This document shows positions 36,350-49,999 of a DNA stretch of 64,000 nt, piece by piece (the first letter of the stretch is position 1; the number at the start of each line of letters is the position of its first letter). The notes below the pieces were generated by a model. That model searched no databases and had not been told where the DNA came from. It saw only the letters and a program-made list of their open reading frames with translations. The position numbers and the translations under genes are program-made. The stretch is from Nomia melanderi (Eukaryota; Arthropoda; Insecta; Hymenoptera; Halictidae). The DNA lies in assembly GCF_051020985.1 (NCBI RefSeq), contig NW_027475164.1, forward strand, positions 496,001 to 560,000, given 5' to 3'.

Positions 36350-37740
36350 AGCACCCGAGATATCACCAGATATATATTGCATTTTTCACTGACCCTGAGT
36401 GTCCGGCCCCATGAGACGGTGGTTTTCTCGGCCCCTGGTGGTCCGAGGTCGTTCCCACTGCACAGGTTCATGCGCCAGGACCTCCTACAGACAATGCACT
36501 TTGATTTATTGCGCTATCTCTAATAGCACCCGAGATATCACCAGATATATGCTGAATTTATACATGACCTTGGGTGACGGATACCGAAAATCTGTAATTT
36601 TGTTGGCCCCTGGTGGTCCGAGGTCGTTGCTGCTGCACAGATTCATGCGCCAGGGCCTCCTGCAGACAATGCCCTTTGATTTATCGCGCTATCTGTAATA
36701 GAACCCGAGATATCACCAGATATATATTGGATTTTTCCCTGTCCCTGAGTGCCCGGTCCCATGTGTCGGTGGTTTTCTCGGCCCCTGGTGGTCCGAGATC
36801 GATCTCGCTGCACAGATTCATGCGCTAGGGCCTCCTGCAGACAATGCACTTTGATATATCGCGCTAACTGTAATAGCACCCGAGATATCATGAGATATAT
36901 ATTGGATTTTTCCCTGACCCTGAGTGTCCGGCCCCATGAGACGGTGGTTTTCTCGGCCCCTGGTGGTCCGAGGTCGTTCCCGCTGTACAGATTCATGCGC
37001 CAGGGCCTCCTACAGACAATGCACTTTGATTTATTGCGCTACCTCTAATAGCACCCAAGATATCACCAGATATATATTGGATTTTCCCTTGACCCTGAGT
37101 GTCCGGCCCCATGAGACTGTGGTTTCCTCGGCCCCTGGTGGTCCGAGGTCGTTCCCGCTGCACAGATTCATGCGCCAGGGCCTCCTACAGACAATGCACT
37201 TCGGTTTATTGCGCTATCTCTAATAGCACCCGAGATATCACCAGATATATATTGGATTTTTCCCTGACGCTGAGTGTCCGGCCCCATGAGACTGTGGTTT
37301 TCTCGGCCCCTGGTGTTCCGAGGTCGTTTCCGTTGCACAGATTCATTCGCCAGTGCCTCCTACAGACAATGCACTTTGATTTATTACGCTATCTCTAATA
37401 GCACCCGAGATATCACCAGATATATATTGGATTTTTCACTGACCCTGAGTGTCCGGTCCCATGAGTCGGTGATTTTCTCGGCCCCTGGTGGTCCGAGGTC
37501 GTTCCCGCTCCACAGATTCATGCGACAGGTCCTCCTGCAGACAATGCACTTTGATTTATTGGGCTATCTGTAATAGCACCCGAGATATCACCATATATAT
37601 ATTGGATTTTCCCCTGACCCTGAGTGTCTGGCGCCATGATACGGTAGTTTTCTCGGCCCCTGGTGGTCCGAGGTCGTTCCCGCTGCACAGATTCATGCGA
37701 CAGGGCCTCCTACAGACAATGCACTTTGATTTATTGCGCT
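36350..37740 (+). repeat. 10-monomer-period duplication, copy 2
   Basis: Matches 34600-35990. Differences seen: GCGCCAGGACC near 36474 (GCGCCAGGGCC in copy 1), TTTTGTTGGCCCC near 36600 (TTTTCTTGG in copy 1), and GGGCTATCTG near 37561 (GGTCTATCTG in copy 1). The right end at about 37740 switches from ATCTGTAATAG to ATCTCTAATAG. Confidence 0.81.
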
Positions 37741-38292
37741 ATCTCTAATAGCACCCGAGATATCACCAGATATATATTGGATTTTTCCCTGAGCCTGACA
37801 GCCCGGTCCCATGAGTCGGTGATTTTCTCGGCCCCTGATGGTCCGAGGTCGAACCCGCTGCACAGATTCATGCGCAAGGGCCCCCTGCAGATAATTCACT
37901 TTGATTTATTGCGCTATCTCTAATAGCACCCGAAATATCACCAGATATATATTGTATTTTTCCCTGACCCTGACAGTCCAGCCCCATGAGACGGTGATTT
38001 TCTCGGCCCCTGGTGGTCCGGGGTCGATCCCGCTGCACAGATTCATGCCCCAGGGCCTCCTACAGACAATGCACTTTGACTTATTGCGCTATCTGTAATA
38101 GCACCCGAGATATCACCATATATATATTGGATTTTCCCCAGACCCTGAGTGTCTGGCGCCATGAGACGGTAGTTTTCTCGGCCCCTGGTGGTCCGAGGTC
38201 GTTCCCGCTCCACAGATTCATGCGACAGGGCCTCCTACAGACAATGCACTTTGATTTATTGCGCTATCTGTAATAGCACCCGAGATATCACC

Positions 38293-38304
38293 ATATATAT
38301 ATAT
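38293..38304. repeat. Expanded (AT)6 tract, 2-bp register shift
   Basis: The common CC(AT)5TGG form has become CC(AT)6TGG here. This +2 is the only register change I find between about 18.15 and 52.0 kb. It explains offsets that are 175n+2 across this point, for example 7702 between 33074 and 40776. Confidence 0.85.
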
Positions 38305-40797
38305 TGGATTTTCCCCTGAACCTGAGGGTCCGGCCCCAAGAGACGGTGGTTTTCTCGGCGCCTGGTGGTCCGAGGCCGTTCCTGCGCCACAGATTCATTC
38401 GCCAGTGCCTCCTACAGACAATGCACTTTGATTTATTGCGCTATCTCTAATAGCACCCGAGATATCACCAGATATATATTGGATTTTTCCCTGACCCTGA
38501 TAGTCCGGCCACATGAGACGGTGATTTTCTCGGCCCCTGGTGGTCCGAGGTCGATCCCGCAGCACAGATTCATGCGCCAGGGCCTCCTGCAGACAATTCA
38601 ATTTGATTTATTGCGCTTTCTGTAATAGCACCCGTGATAACACCATATATATATTGGATTTTCCCCTGACCCTGAGTGTCCGGCCCCATGAGATGGTGGT
38701 TTTCTCGGCCCGTGGTGGTCCGAGGTCGTTCCCGCTGCACAGATTCATGCGACAGTGTCCCCTGCAGATAATTCACTTTGATTTATTGCGCTATCTGTAA
38801 TAGCACCCGAGATATCACCAGATATATATTGGATGTTTCACTGACCCTGAGTGTCCGGCCCCATGAGACTGTGGTTTTCACGGCCCCTGGTGGTCCGAGG
38901 TCGTTCCCGTTGCACAGATTCATGCGCCAGGGCCTCCTGCAGATAATTCACTTTGGTTTATTGCGCTATCTCTAATAACACCCGAGATATCACCAGATAT
39001 ATATTGGATTTTCCCCTGACCCTGAGTGTCCGGCCCCATGAGACTGTGATTTTCTCGGACCCTGGTGGTCCGAGGTCGTTCCCGCTGCACAGATTCATGC
39101 GCCAGGGCCTCCTACAGACAATGCACTTTGGTTTATTGCGCTATCTCTAATAGCACCCGAGATATCACCAGATATATATTGGATTTTTGGCTGACCCTGA
39201 GTTCTCGGCCCCATGAGACTGTGGTTTTCTCGGCCCGTGGTGGTCCGAGGTCGTTCGCGCTGCAAAGATTCATGTGTCAGGGCCTCCGGCAGACAATGCA
39301 CTTTGATTTATCGCGCTGTCTCTATTGGCACCCGATATATCACCAGATATATATTGGATTTTCCCCTGACCCTGAGTGTCCGGCCCCATGAGATGGTGGA
39401 TTTCTCGGCCCCTGGTGATCCGAGGTCGTTCCCGCTGCACAGATTCATGCACCGGGGCCTCTTGCAGACAATTCACTTTGGTTTATTGCGCTATCACTAA
39501 TAGCACCCGAGATATCACCAGATATATATTGGATTTTTCCCTGCCCATGAAAGTCCGGCCCCATGAGACGGTGGTTTTATCGGCCCCTGGGGGTCCGAGG
39601 TCGTTCCCGTTGCACAGATTCATGCGCCAGGGCCTCGTACAGACAATGCACTTTGATTTATTGCGCTATCTGTAATAGCACCCGAGATATCACCAGATAT
39701 ATATTGGATTTTTCACTGACCCTGAGTGTCCGGCCCCATGAGACTGTGGTTTTCTCGGCCCCTGCTGGTCCGAGGTGGTTCCCGCTGCACAGATTCATGT
39801 GCCAGGGCCTCTTGCAGATAATTCACTTTGGTTTATTGCGCTATCTGTAATAGCACCCGAGATATCACCAGATATATATTGGATTTTCCCCTGACCCTGA
39901 GTGTCCGGCCCCATGAGACTGTGGTTTTCTCGTCCCCTGGTTGTCCGAGGTCGTTCCCGTTGCACAGATTCATGCGCCAGGGCCTCCTACAGACAATGCA
40001 CTTTGATTTATTGCGCTATCTGTAATAGCACCCGAGATATCACCAGATATATATTGGATTTTCCCCTGACCCTGAGTGTCCGGCCCCACGAGACTGTGGT
40101 TCTCTCGGCCCCTGGTGATCCGATGTCGTTACCGCTGCACAGATTCATGTGCCAGGGCCTCTTGCAGATAATTCACTTTGGTTTATTGCGCTATCGGTAA
40201 TAGCACCCGAGATATCACCAGATATATATTGGATTTTTCCCTGACCATGAGAGTCCGGCCCCATGAGACGGTGGTTTTATCGGCCCCTGGTGGTCCGAGG
40301 TCGATCCCGCTGCACAGATTCATGCGCCAGGGCCTCCCACAGACAATGCACGTTGGTTTATTGCTCTATCTGTAATAGCACCCGAGATATAACCAGATAT
40401 ATATTGGATTTTCCCCTGACCCTGAGTGTCCGGCCCCATGAGACTGTGGTTTTCTCGTCCCCTGGTTGTCCGAGGTCGTTCCCACTGCACAGATTCAGGC
40501 GCCGGGGCCTCCTACAGACAATGCACTCTGATTTATAGCGCTATCTCAAATGGCACCCGATATATCACCAGATATATAATGGATTTTTCCCTGACCCTGA
40601 GTGTCCGGCCCCATGAGACGGTGGTTTTCTGTGCCCCAGGTCGTCCGAGGTCGTTCCCGCAGCACAGATTCATGCGCCAGGGTCTCCTGCAGATAATTCA
40701 CTTTGGTTTATTGCGCTATCTCTAATAGCACCCAAGATATCGCCAGATATATATTGGATTTTTCCCTGACCCTGAGTGTCCGACCCCATGAGACTGT

Positions 40798-42197
40798 GGT
40801 TTTCTCGGCCCCTGGTGTTCCGAGGTCGTTTCCGTTGCACAGATTCATGCGCCAGGGCCTCCTACAGACAATGCACTTTGGTCTATTGCGCTATCTGTTA
40901 TAGCACCCGAGATATCACCAGATATATATTGGATTTTTCCCTGAACCTGAGTGTCCGGCCCCATGAGACGGTAGTTTTCTCGGCCCCTGGTGGTCCGAGG
41001 TCGTTCCCGCTGCCCAGATTCATGCGCCAGGGCCTCCTACAGACAAAGCACTTTGATTTATTGCGGTATCTGTAATAGCACCAGAGATATCACCAGATAT
41101 ATAATGGATTTTTCCCTGACCCTGACAGTCCGGCCCCATGAGACGGTGGTGTTCTCGGCCCCTGTTAGTCCGAGGTCGTTCCCGCTGCCCAGATTCATGC
41201 GCCAGGGCCTCCTACAGACAATGCACTTTGGTCTATTGCGCTATCTGTAATAGCACCCGAGATATCACCAGATATATATTGGATTTTTCACTGACCCTGA
41301 GTGTCCGGCCCCATGAGACAGTGGTTTTCTCGGCCCCTGGTGGTCCGAGGTCGTTCCCGCTGTACAGATTCATGCGCCAGGGCCTCCTACAGACAATGCA
41401 CTTTGATTTATGGCGCTATCTGTAATAGCACCCGAGATATCACCAGATATATATTGCATTTTTCACTGACCCTGAGTGTCCGGCCCCATGAGACGGTGGT
41501 TTTCTCGGCCCCTGGTGGTCCGAGGTCGTTCCCACTGCACAGGTTCATGCGCCAGGGCCTCCTACAGACAATGCACTTTGATTTATTGCGCTATCTCTAA
41601 TAGCACCCGAGATATCACCAGATATATGCTGAATTTATACATGACCTTGGGTGACGGATACCGAAAATCTGTAATTTTCTTGGCCCCTGATGGTCCGAGG
41701 TCGTTGCTGCTGCACAGATTCATGCGCCAGGGCCTCCTGCAGACAATGCCCTTTGATTTATCGCGCTATCTGTAATAGAACCCGAGATATCACCAGATAT
41801 ATATTGGATTTTTCCCTGTCCCTGAGTGCCCGGTCCCATGTGTCGGTGGTTTTCTCGGCCCCTGGTGGTCCGAGATCGATCTCGCTGCACAGATTCATGC
41901 GCTAGGGCCTCCTGCAGACAATGCACTTTGATATATCGCGCTAACTGTAATAGCACCCGAGATATTATGAGATATATATTGGATTTTTCCCTGACCCTGA
42001 GTGTCCGGCCCCATGAGACGGTGGTTTTCTCGGCCCCTGGTGGTCCGAGGTCGTTCCCGCTGTACAGATTCATGCGCCAGGGTCTCCTGCAGATAATTCA
42101 CTTTGGTTTATTGCGCTATCTCTAATAGCACCCAAGATATCGCCAGATATATATTGGATTTTTCCCTGACCCTGAGTGTCCGACCCCATGAGACTGT
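40798..42197 (+). repeat. 8-monomer segment present only in block N copy 1
   Basis: The copies of block N align up to 40798/49198 and again from about 42198/49198, so copy 1 has 1400 bp that copy 2 lacks. Most of the segment, 40798-42060, matches 33096-34358 (offset 7702), including CCTGGTGTTCCGAGG with TTTCCGTTGC, CTGTTAGTCC and the D-P pair at 41602. A private ATATTATGAG near 41962 (elsewhere ATATCATGAG) lies inside. Either an insertion in copy 1 by exchange with the HOR family, or a deletion in copy 2. Confidence 0.82.
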
Positions 42198-43340
42198 GGT
42201 TATTTCTGCCGATGGTGGTCCGAGGTCGTTCCCGCTGCACAGATTCATACGCCAGGGCCTCGTACAGACAATGCCCTTTGATTTATTGCGCCATCTCTAA
42301 TAGCACCCGAGATATCACCAGATATATATTGGATTTTCCCCTGACCCTGAGTGTCCGGCCCCATTAGACTGTGGTTTTCTCGGCCCCTGGTGGTCCGAGG
42401 TCGTTCCCGCTGCACTGTTTCATGCGCCAGGGCCTCCTACAGACAATGCACTTTGATTTATTGCGCTATCTGTAATAGCACCCGAGATATCACCAGATAT
42501 ATATTGGATTTTCCCCTGACCCTGAGTGTCCGGCCCCATGAGACTGTGGTTTGCTCGGCCCCTGGTGGTCCGAGGTCGTTCCCGTTGCACAGATTCATGC
42601 GCCAGGGCCTCCTGCAGATAATTCACTTTGGTTTATTACGCTATCTCTAATAGCACCCGAGATATCACCAGATATATATTGAATTTTTCACTGACCCTGA
42701 GTGTCCGGCCCCATAAGACTGTGGTTTTCTCGGCCCCTGGTGGTCCGAGGTCGTTCCCGCTGCACAGATTCATGCGCCAGGGCCTCCTACAGACAATGCA
42801 CTTTGATTTATTGCGCTATATGTAATAGCACCCGAGATATCACCAGATATATATTGGATTTTACCCTGACCCTGAGTGTCCGGCCCCATGAGACGGTGGT
42901 TGTCTCGGCACCTGGTGGTCCGAGGTCGTTCCCGCTGCACAGATTCAGGCGCCAGGGCTTCCTGCAGATAATTCACTTTGGTTTATTGCGCTATCTGTAA
43001 TAGCACCCGAGATATCACCAGATATATATTGGATATTCCCCTGACCCTGAGTGTCCGGCCCCATGAGACGGTGGTTTTCTCGGCCCCTAGTGGTCCGAGG
43101 TCGTTCCTGCTGCACAGATTCATTCGCCAGTGCCTCCTACAGACAATGCACTTTGATTTCTTGCGCTATCTGTAATAGCACCCGAGATATCACCAGATAT
43201 ATGCTGGATTTTTACATGACCTTGGGTGACGGATTCCGAATAGCAGTAATTTTCTCGGCCCCTGGTGGTCCGAGGTCGTTCCTGCGCCACAGATTCATTC
43301 GCCAGTGCCTCCTACAGACAATGCACTTTGATTTATTGCG

Positions 43341-46300
43341 CTATCTCTGATAGCACCCGAGATATCACCAGATATATATTGGATTTTACCCTGACCCTGA
43401 GTGTCCGGCCCCATGAGACGGTGGTTTTCTCGGACCCTGGCGGTCCCAGGTCGTTCCCGCTGCACAGATTCTTGCGCCAGGGACTCCTACAGACAATGCA
43501 CTTTGATTTATTGCGCTATCTGTAATAGCACCCGAGATATCACCAGATATATATTGGATTTTCCCCTGACCCTGAGTGTCCGGCCCCATGAGACTGTGGT
43601 TTTCTCGGCCCCTGGTGGTCCGAGGTCGTTCCCGCTGCACAGATTCATGCGCCAGGGCCTCCTGCAGATAATTCACTTTGGTTTATTGCGCTATCTCTAA
43701 TAGCACCCGAGATATCACCAGATATATATTGGATTTTCCCCTGACCCTGAGTGTCCGGCCCCATGAGACTGTGATTTTCTCGGACCCTGGTGGCCCGAGG
43801 TCGTTCCCGCTGCACAGATTCATGCGCCAGGGCCTCCTACAGACAATGCACTTTGATTTATGGCGCTATCTGTAATAGCACCCGAGATATCACCAGATAT
43901 ATATTGCATTTTTCACTGACCCTGAGTGTCCGGCCCCATGAGACGGTGGTTGTCTCGGCCCCTGGTGGTCCGAGGTCGTTCCCGCTGCACAGATTCATGC
44001 GCCAGGGCCTCCTACAGACAATGCACTTTGATTTATTGCGCTATATGTAATAGCACCCGAGATATCACCAGATATATATTGCATTTTTCACTGACCCTGA
44101 GTGTCCGGCCCCATGAGACGGTGGTTTTCTCGGCCCCTGGTGGTCCGAGGTCGTTCCCACTGCACAGGTTCATGCGCCAGGGCCTCCTACAGACAATGCA
44201 CTTTCATTTATTGCGCTATCTCTAATAGCACCCGAGATATCACCAGATATATGCTGAATTTATACATGACCTTGGGTGACGGATACCGAAAATCTGTAAT
44301 TTTCTTGGCCCCTGGTGGTCCGAGGTCGTTGCTGCTGCACAGATTCATGCGCCAGGGCCTCCTGCAGACAATGCCCTTTGATTTATCGCGCTATCTGTAA
44401 TAGAACCCGAGATATCACCAGATATATATTGGATTTTTCCCTGTCCCTGAGTGCCCGGCCCCATGTGTCGGTGGTTTTCTCGGCCCCTGGTGGTCCGAGA
44501 TCGATCTCGCTGCACAGATTCTTGCGCTAGGGCCTCCTGCAGACAATGCACTTTGATATATCGCGCTAACGGTAATAGCACCCGAGATATCATGAGATAT
44601 ATATTGGATTTTTCCCTGACCCTGAGTGTCCGGCCCCATGTGACGGTGGTTTTCTCGGCCCCTGGTGGTCCGAGGTCGTTCCCGCTGTACAGATTCATGC
44701 GCCAGGGCCTCCTACAGACAATGCACTTTGATTTATTGCGCTACCTCTAATAGCACCCAAGATATCACCAGATATATATTGGATTTTCCCCTGACCCTGA
44801 GTGTCCGGCCCCATGAGACTGTGGTTTCCTCGGCCCCTGCTGGTCCGAGGTCGTTCCCGCTGCACAGATTCATGCGCCAGGGCCTCCTACAGACAATGCA
44901 CTTCGGTTTATTGCGCCATTTCTAATAGCACCCGAGATATCACCAGATATATATTGGATTTTTCCCTGACGCTGAGTGTCCGGCCCTATGAGACTGTGGT
45001 TTTCTCGGCCCCTGGTGTTCCGAGGTCGTTTCCGTTGCCCAGATTCATGCGCCAGGGCCTCCTACAGACAAAGCACTTTGATTTATTGCGGTATCTGTAA
45101 TAGCACCAGAGATATCACCAGATATATAATGGATTTTTCCCTGACCCTGACAGTCCGGCCCCATGAGACGGTGGTGTTCTCGGCCCCTGTTAGTCCGAGG
45201 TCGTTCCCGCTGCCCAGATTCATGCGCCAGGGCCTCCTACAGACAATGCACTTTGGTCTATTGCGCTATCTGTAATAGCACCCGAGATATCACCAGATAT
45301 ATATTGGATTTTTCACTGACCCTGAGTGTCCGGCCCCATGAGACAGTGGTTTTCTCGGCCCCTGGTGGTCCGAGGTCGTTCCCGCTGTACAGATTCATGC
45401 GCCAGGGCCTCCTACAGACAATGCACTTTGATTTATGGCGCTATCTGTAATAGCACCCGAGATATCACCAGATATATATTGCATTTTTCACTGACCCTGA
45501 GTGTCCGGCCCCATGAGACGGTGGTTTTCTCGGCCCCTGGTGGTCCGAGGTCGTTCCCACTGCACAGGTTCATGCGCCAGGGCCTCCTACAGACAATGCA
45601 CTTTGATTTATTGCGCTATCTCTAATAGCACCCGAGATATCACCAGATATATGCTGAATTTATACATGACCTTGGGTGACGGATACCGAAAATCTGTAAT
45701 TTTCTTGGCCCCTGGTGGTCCGAGGTCGTTGCTGCTGCACAGATTCATGCGCCAGGGCCTCCTGCAGACAATGCCCTTTGATTTATCGCGCTATCTGTAA
45801 TAGAACCCGAGATATCACCAGATATATATTGGATTTTTCTCTGTCCCTGAGTGCCCGGTCCCATGTGTCGGTGGTTTTCTCGGCCCCTGGTGGTCCGAGA
45901 TCGATCTCGCTGCACAGATTCATGCGCTAGGGCCTCCTGCAGACAATGCACTTTGATATATCGCGCTAACTGTAATAGCACCCGAGATATCATGAGATGT
46001 ATATTGGATTTTTCCCTGACCCTGAGTGTCCGGCCCCATGAGACGGTGGTTTTCTCGGCCCCTGGTGGTCCGAGGTCGTTCCCGCTGTACAGATTCATGC
46101 GCCAGGGCCTCCTACAGACAATGCACTTTGATTTATTGCGCTACCTCTAATAGCACCCAAGATATCACCAGATATATATTGGATTTTCCCTTGACCCTGA
46201 GTGTCCGGCCCCATGAGACTGTGGTTTCCTCGGCCCCTGGTGGTCCGAGGTCGTTCCCGCTGCACAGATTCATGCGCCAGGGCCTCCTACAGACAATGCA

Positions 46301-46650
46301 CTTTGATTTATTGCGCTATCTGTAATAGCACCCGAGATATCACCAGATATATATTGCATTTTTCACTGACCCTGAGTGTCCGGCCCCATGAGACGGTGGT
46401 TTTCTCGGCCCCTGGTGGTCCGAGGTCGTTCCCACTGCACAGGTTCATGCGCCAGGGCCTCCTACAGACAATGCACTTTGATTTATTGCGCTATCTCTAA
46501 TAGCACCCGAGATATCACCAGATATATGCTGAATTTATACATGAAGTTGGGTGACGGATACCGAAAATGTGTAATTTTGTTGGCCCCTGGTGGTCCGAGG
46601 TCGTTGCTGCTGCACAGATTCATGCGCCAGGGCCTCCTGCAGACAATGCC
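43341..46650 (+). repeat. Mosaic of HOR-family pieces between the block N copies
   Basis: About 19 monomers from three sources. 43401-43900 matches 14872-15371 (offset 28529). 44040-45000 matches 22163-23123 (offset 21877) and 45100-45620 matches 23398-23918 (offset 21702). 45525-46085 matches 41500-42060 (offset 4025), and 46100-46500 matches 34373-34773 (offset 11727). At about 45035-45045 one monomer is a hybrid of TTTCCGTTGC and the CCCAGATTC type. The right end is a type D monomer (46502) running straight into block N. Confidence 0.82.
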
Positions 46651-49600
46651 CTTTGATTTATCGCGCTATCTCTAATAGCACCCGAGATATCACCAGATAT
46701 ATATTGGATTTTTCCCTGACCCTGATAGTCCGGCCACATGAGACGGTGATTTTCTCGGCCCCTGGTGGTCCGAGGTCGATCCCGCAGCACAGATTCATGC
46801 GCCAGGGCCTCCTACAGACAATTCAATTTGATTTATTGCGCTTTCTGTAATAGCACCCGTGATAACACCATATATATATTGGATTTTCCCCTGACCCTGA
46901 GTGTCCGGCCCCATGAGATGGTGGTTTTCTCGGCCCGTGGTGGTCCGAGGTCGTTCCCGCTGCACAGATTCATGCGACAGTGTCCCCTGCAGATAATTCA
47001 CTTTGATTTATTGCGCTATCTGTAATAGCACCCGAGATATCACCAGATATATATTGGATTTTCCCCTGACCCTGAGTGTCCGGCCCCATGAGACTGTGGT
47101 TTTCTCGTCCCCTGGTTGTCCGAGGTCGATCCCACTGCACAGATTCAGGCGCCTGGGCCTCCTACAGACAATGCACTTTGATTTATTGCGCTATCTGTAA
47201 TAGCACCCGAGATATCACCAGATATATATTGGATTTTTCACTGATCCTAAGTGTCCGGCCCGTCGGGACGGTGGTTTTCTCGGCCCCTGGTGGTCCGAGG
47301 TTGTTCCCGCTGCACAGATTCATGCGCCAGGGTCTCCTGCAGATAATTCACTTTGGTTTATTGCGCTATCTCTAATCGCACACAAGATATCGCCAGATAT
47401 ATATTGGATTTTTCCCTGACCCTGAGTGTCCGGCCCCATGAGACGGTGGTTTTATCGGCCCCTGGGGGTCCGAGGTCGTTCCCGCTGCACAGAATCATGC
47501 GGCAGGGCTTCCTGCAGACAATGCACTTTGGTTTATTGCGCTATCTCTAATAGCACCCGAGATATCACCAGATAAATATTGGATTTTCCGCTGACCCTCA
47601 GTGTCCGGCCCCATGAGATGGTGGTTTTCTCGGCCCCTGGTGATCCGATGTCGCTCCCGCTGCACAGATTCATGTGCCAGGGCCTCTTGCAGATAATTCA
47701 CTTTGGTTTATTGCGCTATCTGTAATAGCACCCGAGATATCACCAGATATATATTGGATTTTCCCCTGACCCTGAGTGTCCGGCCCCATGAGATGGTGGA
47801 TTTCTCGGCCCCTGGTGATCCGAGGTCGTTCCCGCTGCACAGATTCATGCACCGGGGCCTCTTGCAGACAATTCACTTTGGTTTATTGCGCTATCACTAA
47901 TAGCACCCGAGATATCACCAGATATATATTGGATTTTTCCCTGCCCATGACAGTCCGGCCCCATGAGACGGTGGTTTTATCGGCCCCTGGCGGTCCGAGG
48001 TCGTTCCCGTTGCACAGATTCATGCGCCAGGGCCTCGTACAGACAATGCACTTTGATTTATTGCGCTATCTGTAATAGCACCCGAGATATCACCAGATAT
48101 ATATTGGATTTTTCACTGACCCTGAGTGTCCGGCCCCATGAGACTGTGGTTTTCTCGGCCCCTGCTGGTCCGAGGTGGTTCCCGCTGCACAGATTCATGT
48201 GCCAGGGCCTCTTGCAGATAATTCACTTTGGTTTATTGCGCTATCTGTAATAGCACCCGAGATATCACCAGATATATATTGGATTTTCCCCTGACCCTGA
48301 GTGTCCGGCCCCATGAGACTGTGGTTTTCTCGTCCCCTGGTTGTCCGAGGTCGTTCCCGTTGCACAGATTCATGCGCCAGGGCCTCCTACAGACAATGCA
48401 CTTTGATTTATTGCGCTATATGTAATAGCACCCGAGATATCACCAGATATATATTGGATTTTCCCCTGACCCTGAGTGTCCGGCCCCACGAGACTGTGGT
48501 TCTCTTGGCCCCTGGTGATCCGATGTCGTTACCGCTGCACAGATTCATGTGCCAGGGCCTCTTGCAGATAATTCACTTTGGTTTATTGCGCTATCGGTAA
48601 TAGCACCCGAGATATCACCAGATATATATTGGATTTTTCCCTGACCATGAGAGTCCGGCCCCATGAGACGGTGGTTTTATCGGCCCCTGGTGGTCCGAGG
48701 TCGATCCCGCTGCACAGATTCATGCGCCAGGGCCTCCCACAGACAATGCACGTTGGTTTATTGCTCTATCTGTAATAGCACCCGAGATATAACCAGATAT
48801 ATATTGGATTTTCCCCTGACCCTGAGTGTCCGGCCCCATGAGACTGTGGTTTTCTCGTCCCCTGGTTGTCCGAGGTCGTTCCCACTGCACAGATTCAGGC
48901 GCCGGGGCCTCCTACAGACAATGCACTCTGATTTACAGCGCTATCTCAAATGGCACCCGATATATCACCAGATATATAATGGATTTTTCCCTGACCCTGA
49001 GTGTCCGGCCCCATGAGACGGTGGTTTTCTGTGCCCCAGGTCGTCCGAGGTCGTTCCCGCAGCACAGATTCATGCGCCAGGGTCTCCTGCAGATAATTCA
49101 CTTTGGTTTATTGCGCTATCTCTAATAGCACCCAAGATATCGCCAGATATATATTGGATTTTTCCCTGACCCTGAGTGTCCGACCCCATGAGACTGTGGT
49201 TATTTCTGCCGATGGTGGTCCGAGGTCGTTCCCGCTGCACAGATTCATACGCCAGGGCCTCCTACAGACAATGCCCTTTGATTTATTGCGCCATCTCTAA
49301 TAGCACCCGAGATATCACCAGATATATATTGGATTTTCCCCTGACCCTGAGTGTCCGGCCCCATTAGACTGTGGTTTTCTCGGCCCCTGGTGGTCCGAGG
49401 TCGTTCCCGCTGCACTGTTTCATGCGCCAGGGCCTCCTACAGACAATGCACTTTGATTTATTGCGCTATCTGTAATAGCACCCGAGATATCACCAGATAT
49501 ATATAGGATTTTCCCCTGACCCTGAGTGTCCGGCCCCATGAGACTGTGGTTTGCTCGGCCCCTGGTGGTCCGAGGTCGTTCCCGTTGCACAGATTCATGC

Positions 49601-49980
49601 GCCAGGGCCTCCTGCAGATAATTCACTTTGGTTTATTGCGCTATCTGTAATAGCACCCGAGATATCACCAGATATATATTGGATATTCCCCTGACCCTGA
49701 GTGTCCGGCCCCATGAGACGGTGGTTTTCTCGGCCCCTAGTGGTCCGAGGTCGTTCCTGCTGCACAGATTCATTCGCCAGTGCCTCCTACAGACAATGCA
49801 CTTTGATTTCTTGCGCTATCTGTAATAGCACCCGAGATATCACCAGATATATGCTGGATTTTTACATGACCTTGGGTGACGGATTCTGAATAGCAGTAAT
49901 TTTCTCGGCCCCTGGTGGTCCGAGGTCGTTCCTGCTGCACAGATTCATTCGCCAGTGCCTCCTACAGACGATGCACTTTG
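46650..49980 (+). repeat. Block N, copy 2
   Basis: Matches 38425-43325 in collinear pieces. Relative to copy 1 it lacks the 8-monomer segment at 40798 and two monomers at about 42640-42985. It has its own monomers at 47015-47735, among them one carrying CGTCGGGACGG near 47261 and the segment 47303-47540 shared with 407-644. Small differences include TCTCTTGGCCCC near 48500 and ATTTACAGCGC near 48931. Confidence 0.83.
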
Positions 49981-49999
49981 ATTTATTGCGTTATCTCTA

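Larger units (their letters stand above)
31674..38275 (+). repeat. Mosaic domain of shuffled HOR pieces
   Basis: About 38 monomers, all with close relatives elsewhere but in new orders. 31674-32150 follows HOR half B. 32930-34570 matches 28905-30545 (offset 4025). 35870-36350 matches block M near 21695-22175 (offset 14175). 31851-31860 and 32551-32560 share a private GTCCGGGCCC, showing a local 4-monomer duplication. Monomers near 37900-38100 carry ATTGTATTTTTCC with AGTCCAGCCCC, also seen near 32880. The domain ends at a monomer with an expanded AT tract. Confidence 0.82.
38276..43340 (+). repeat. Block N, copy 1 (with 8-monomer insertion)
   Basis: Monomers distinct from the HOR family on its left, marked by GATAATTCACTTTGG, CTCGTCCCCTGGTTGTCC, GGTGATCCGA and TTTTATCGG. 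Segments match copy 2 at 46650-49980: 38425-38790 to 46650-47015 (offset 8225), 39335-40798 to 47735-49198 (offset 8400), 42065-42637 to 49065-49637 (offset 7000), and 42985-43325 to 49635-49975 (offset 6650). The offset changes are whole monomers. Unusual monomers include CTATTGGCACCCGATATATC near 39332 and TCAAATGGCACCCGATATATC (two parts) near 40546. Confidence 0.84.

Noticed and set aside
38293..38304. Microsatellite locus
   Set aside because: It is only one extra AT relative to the common monomer form; too short to be treated as a separate microsatellite.
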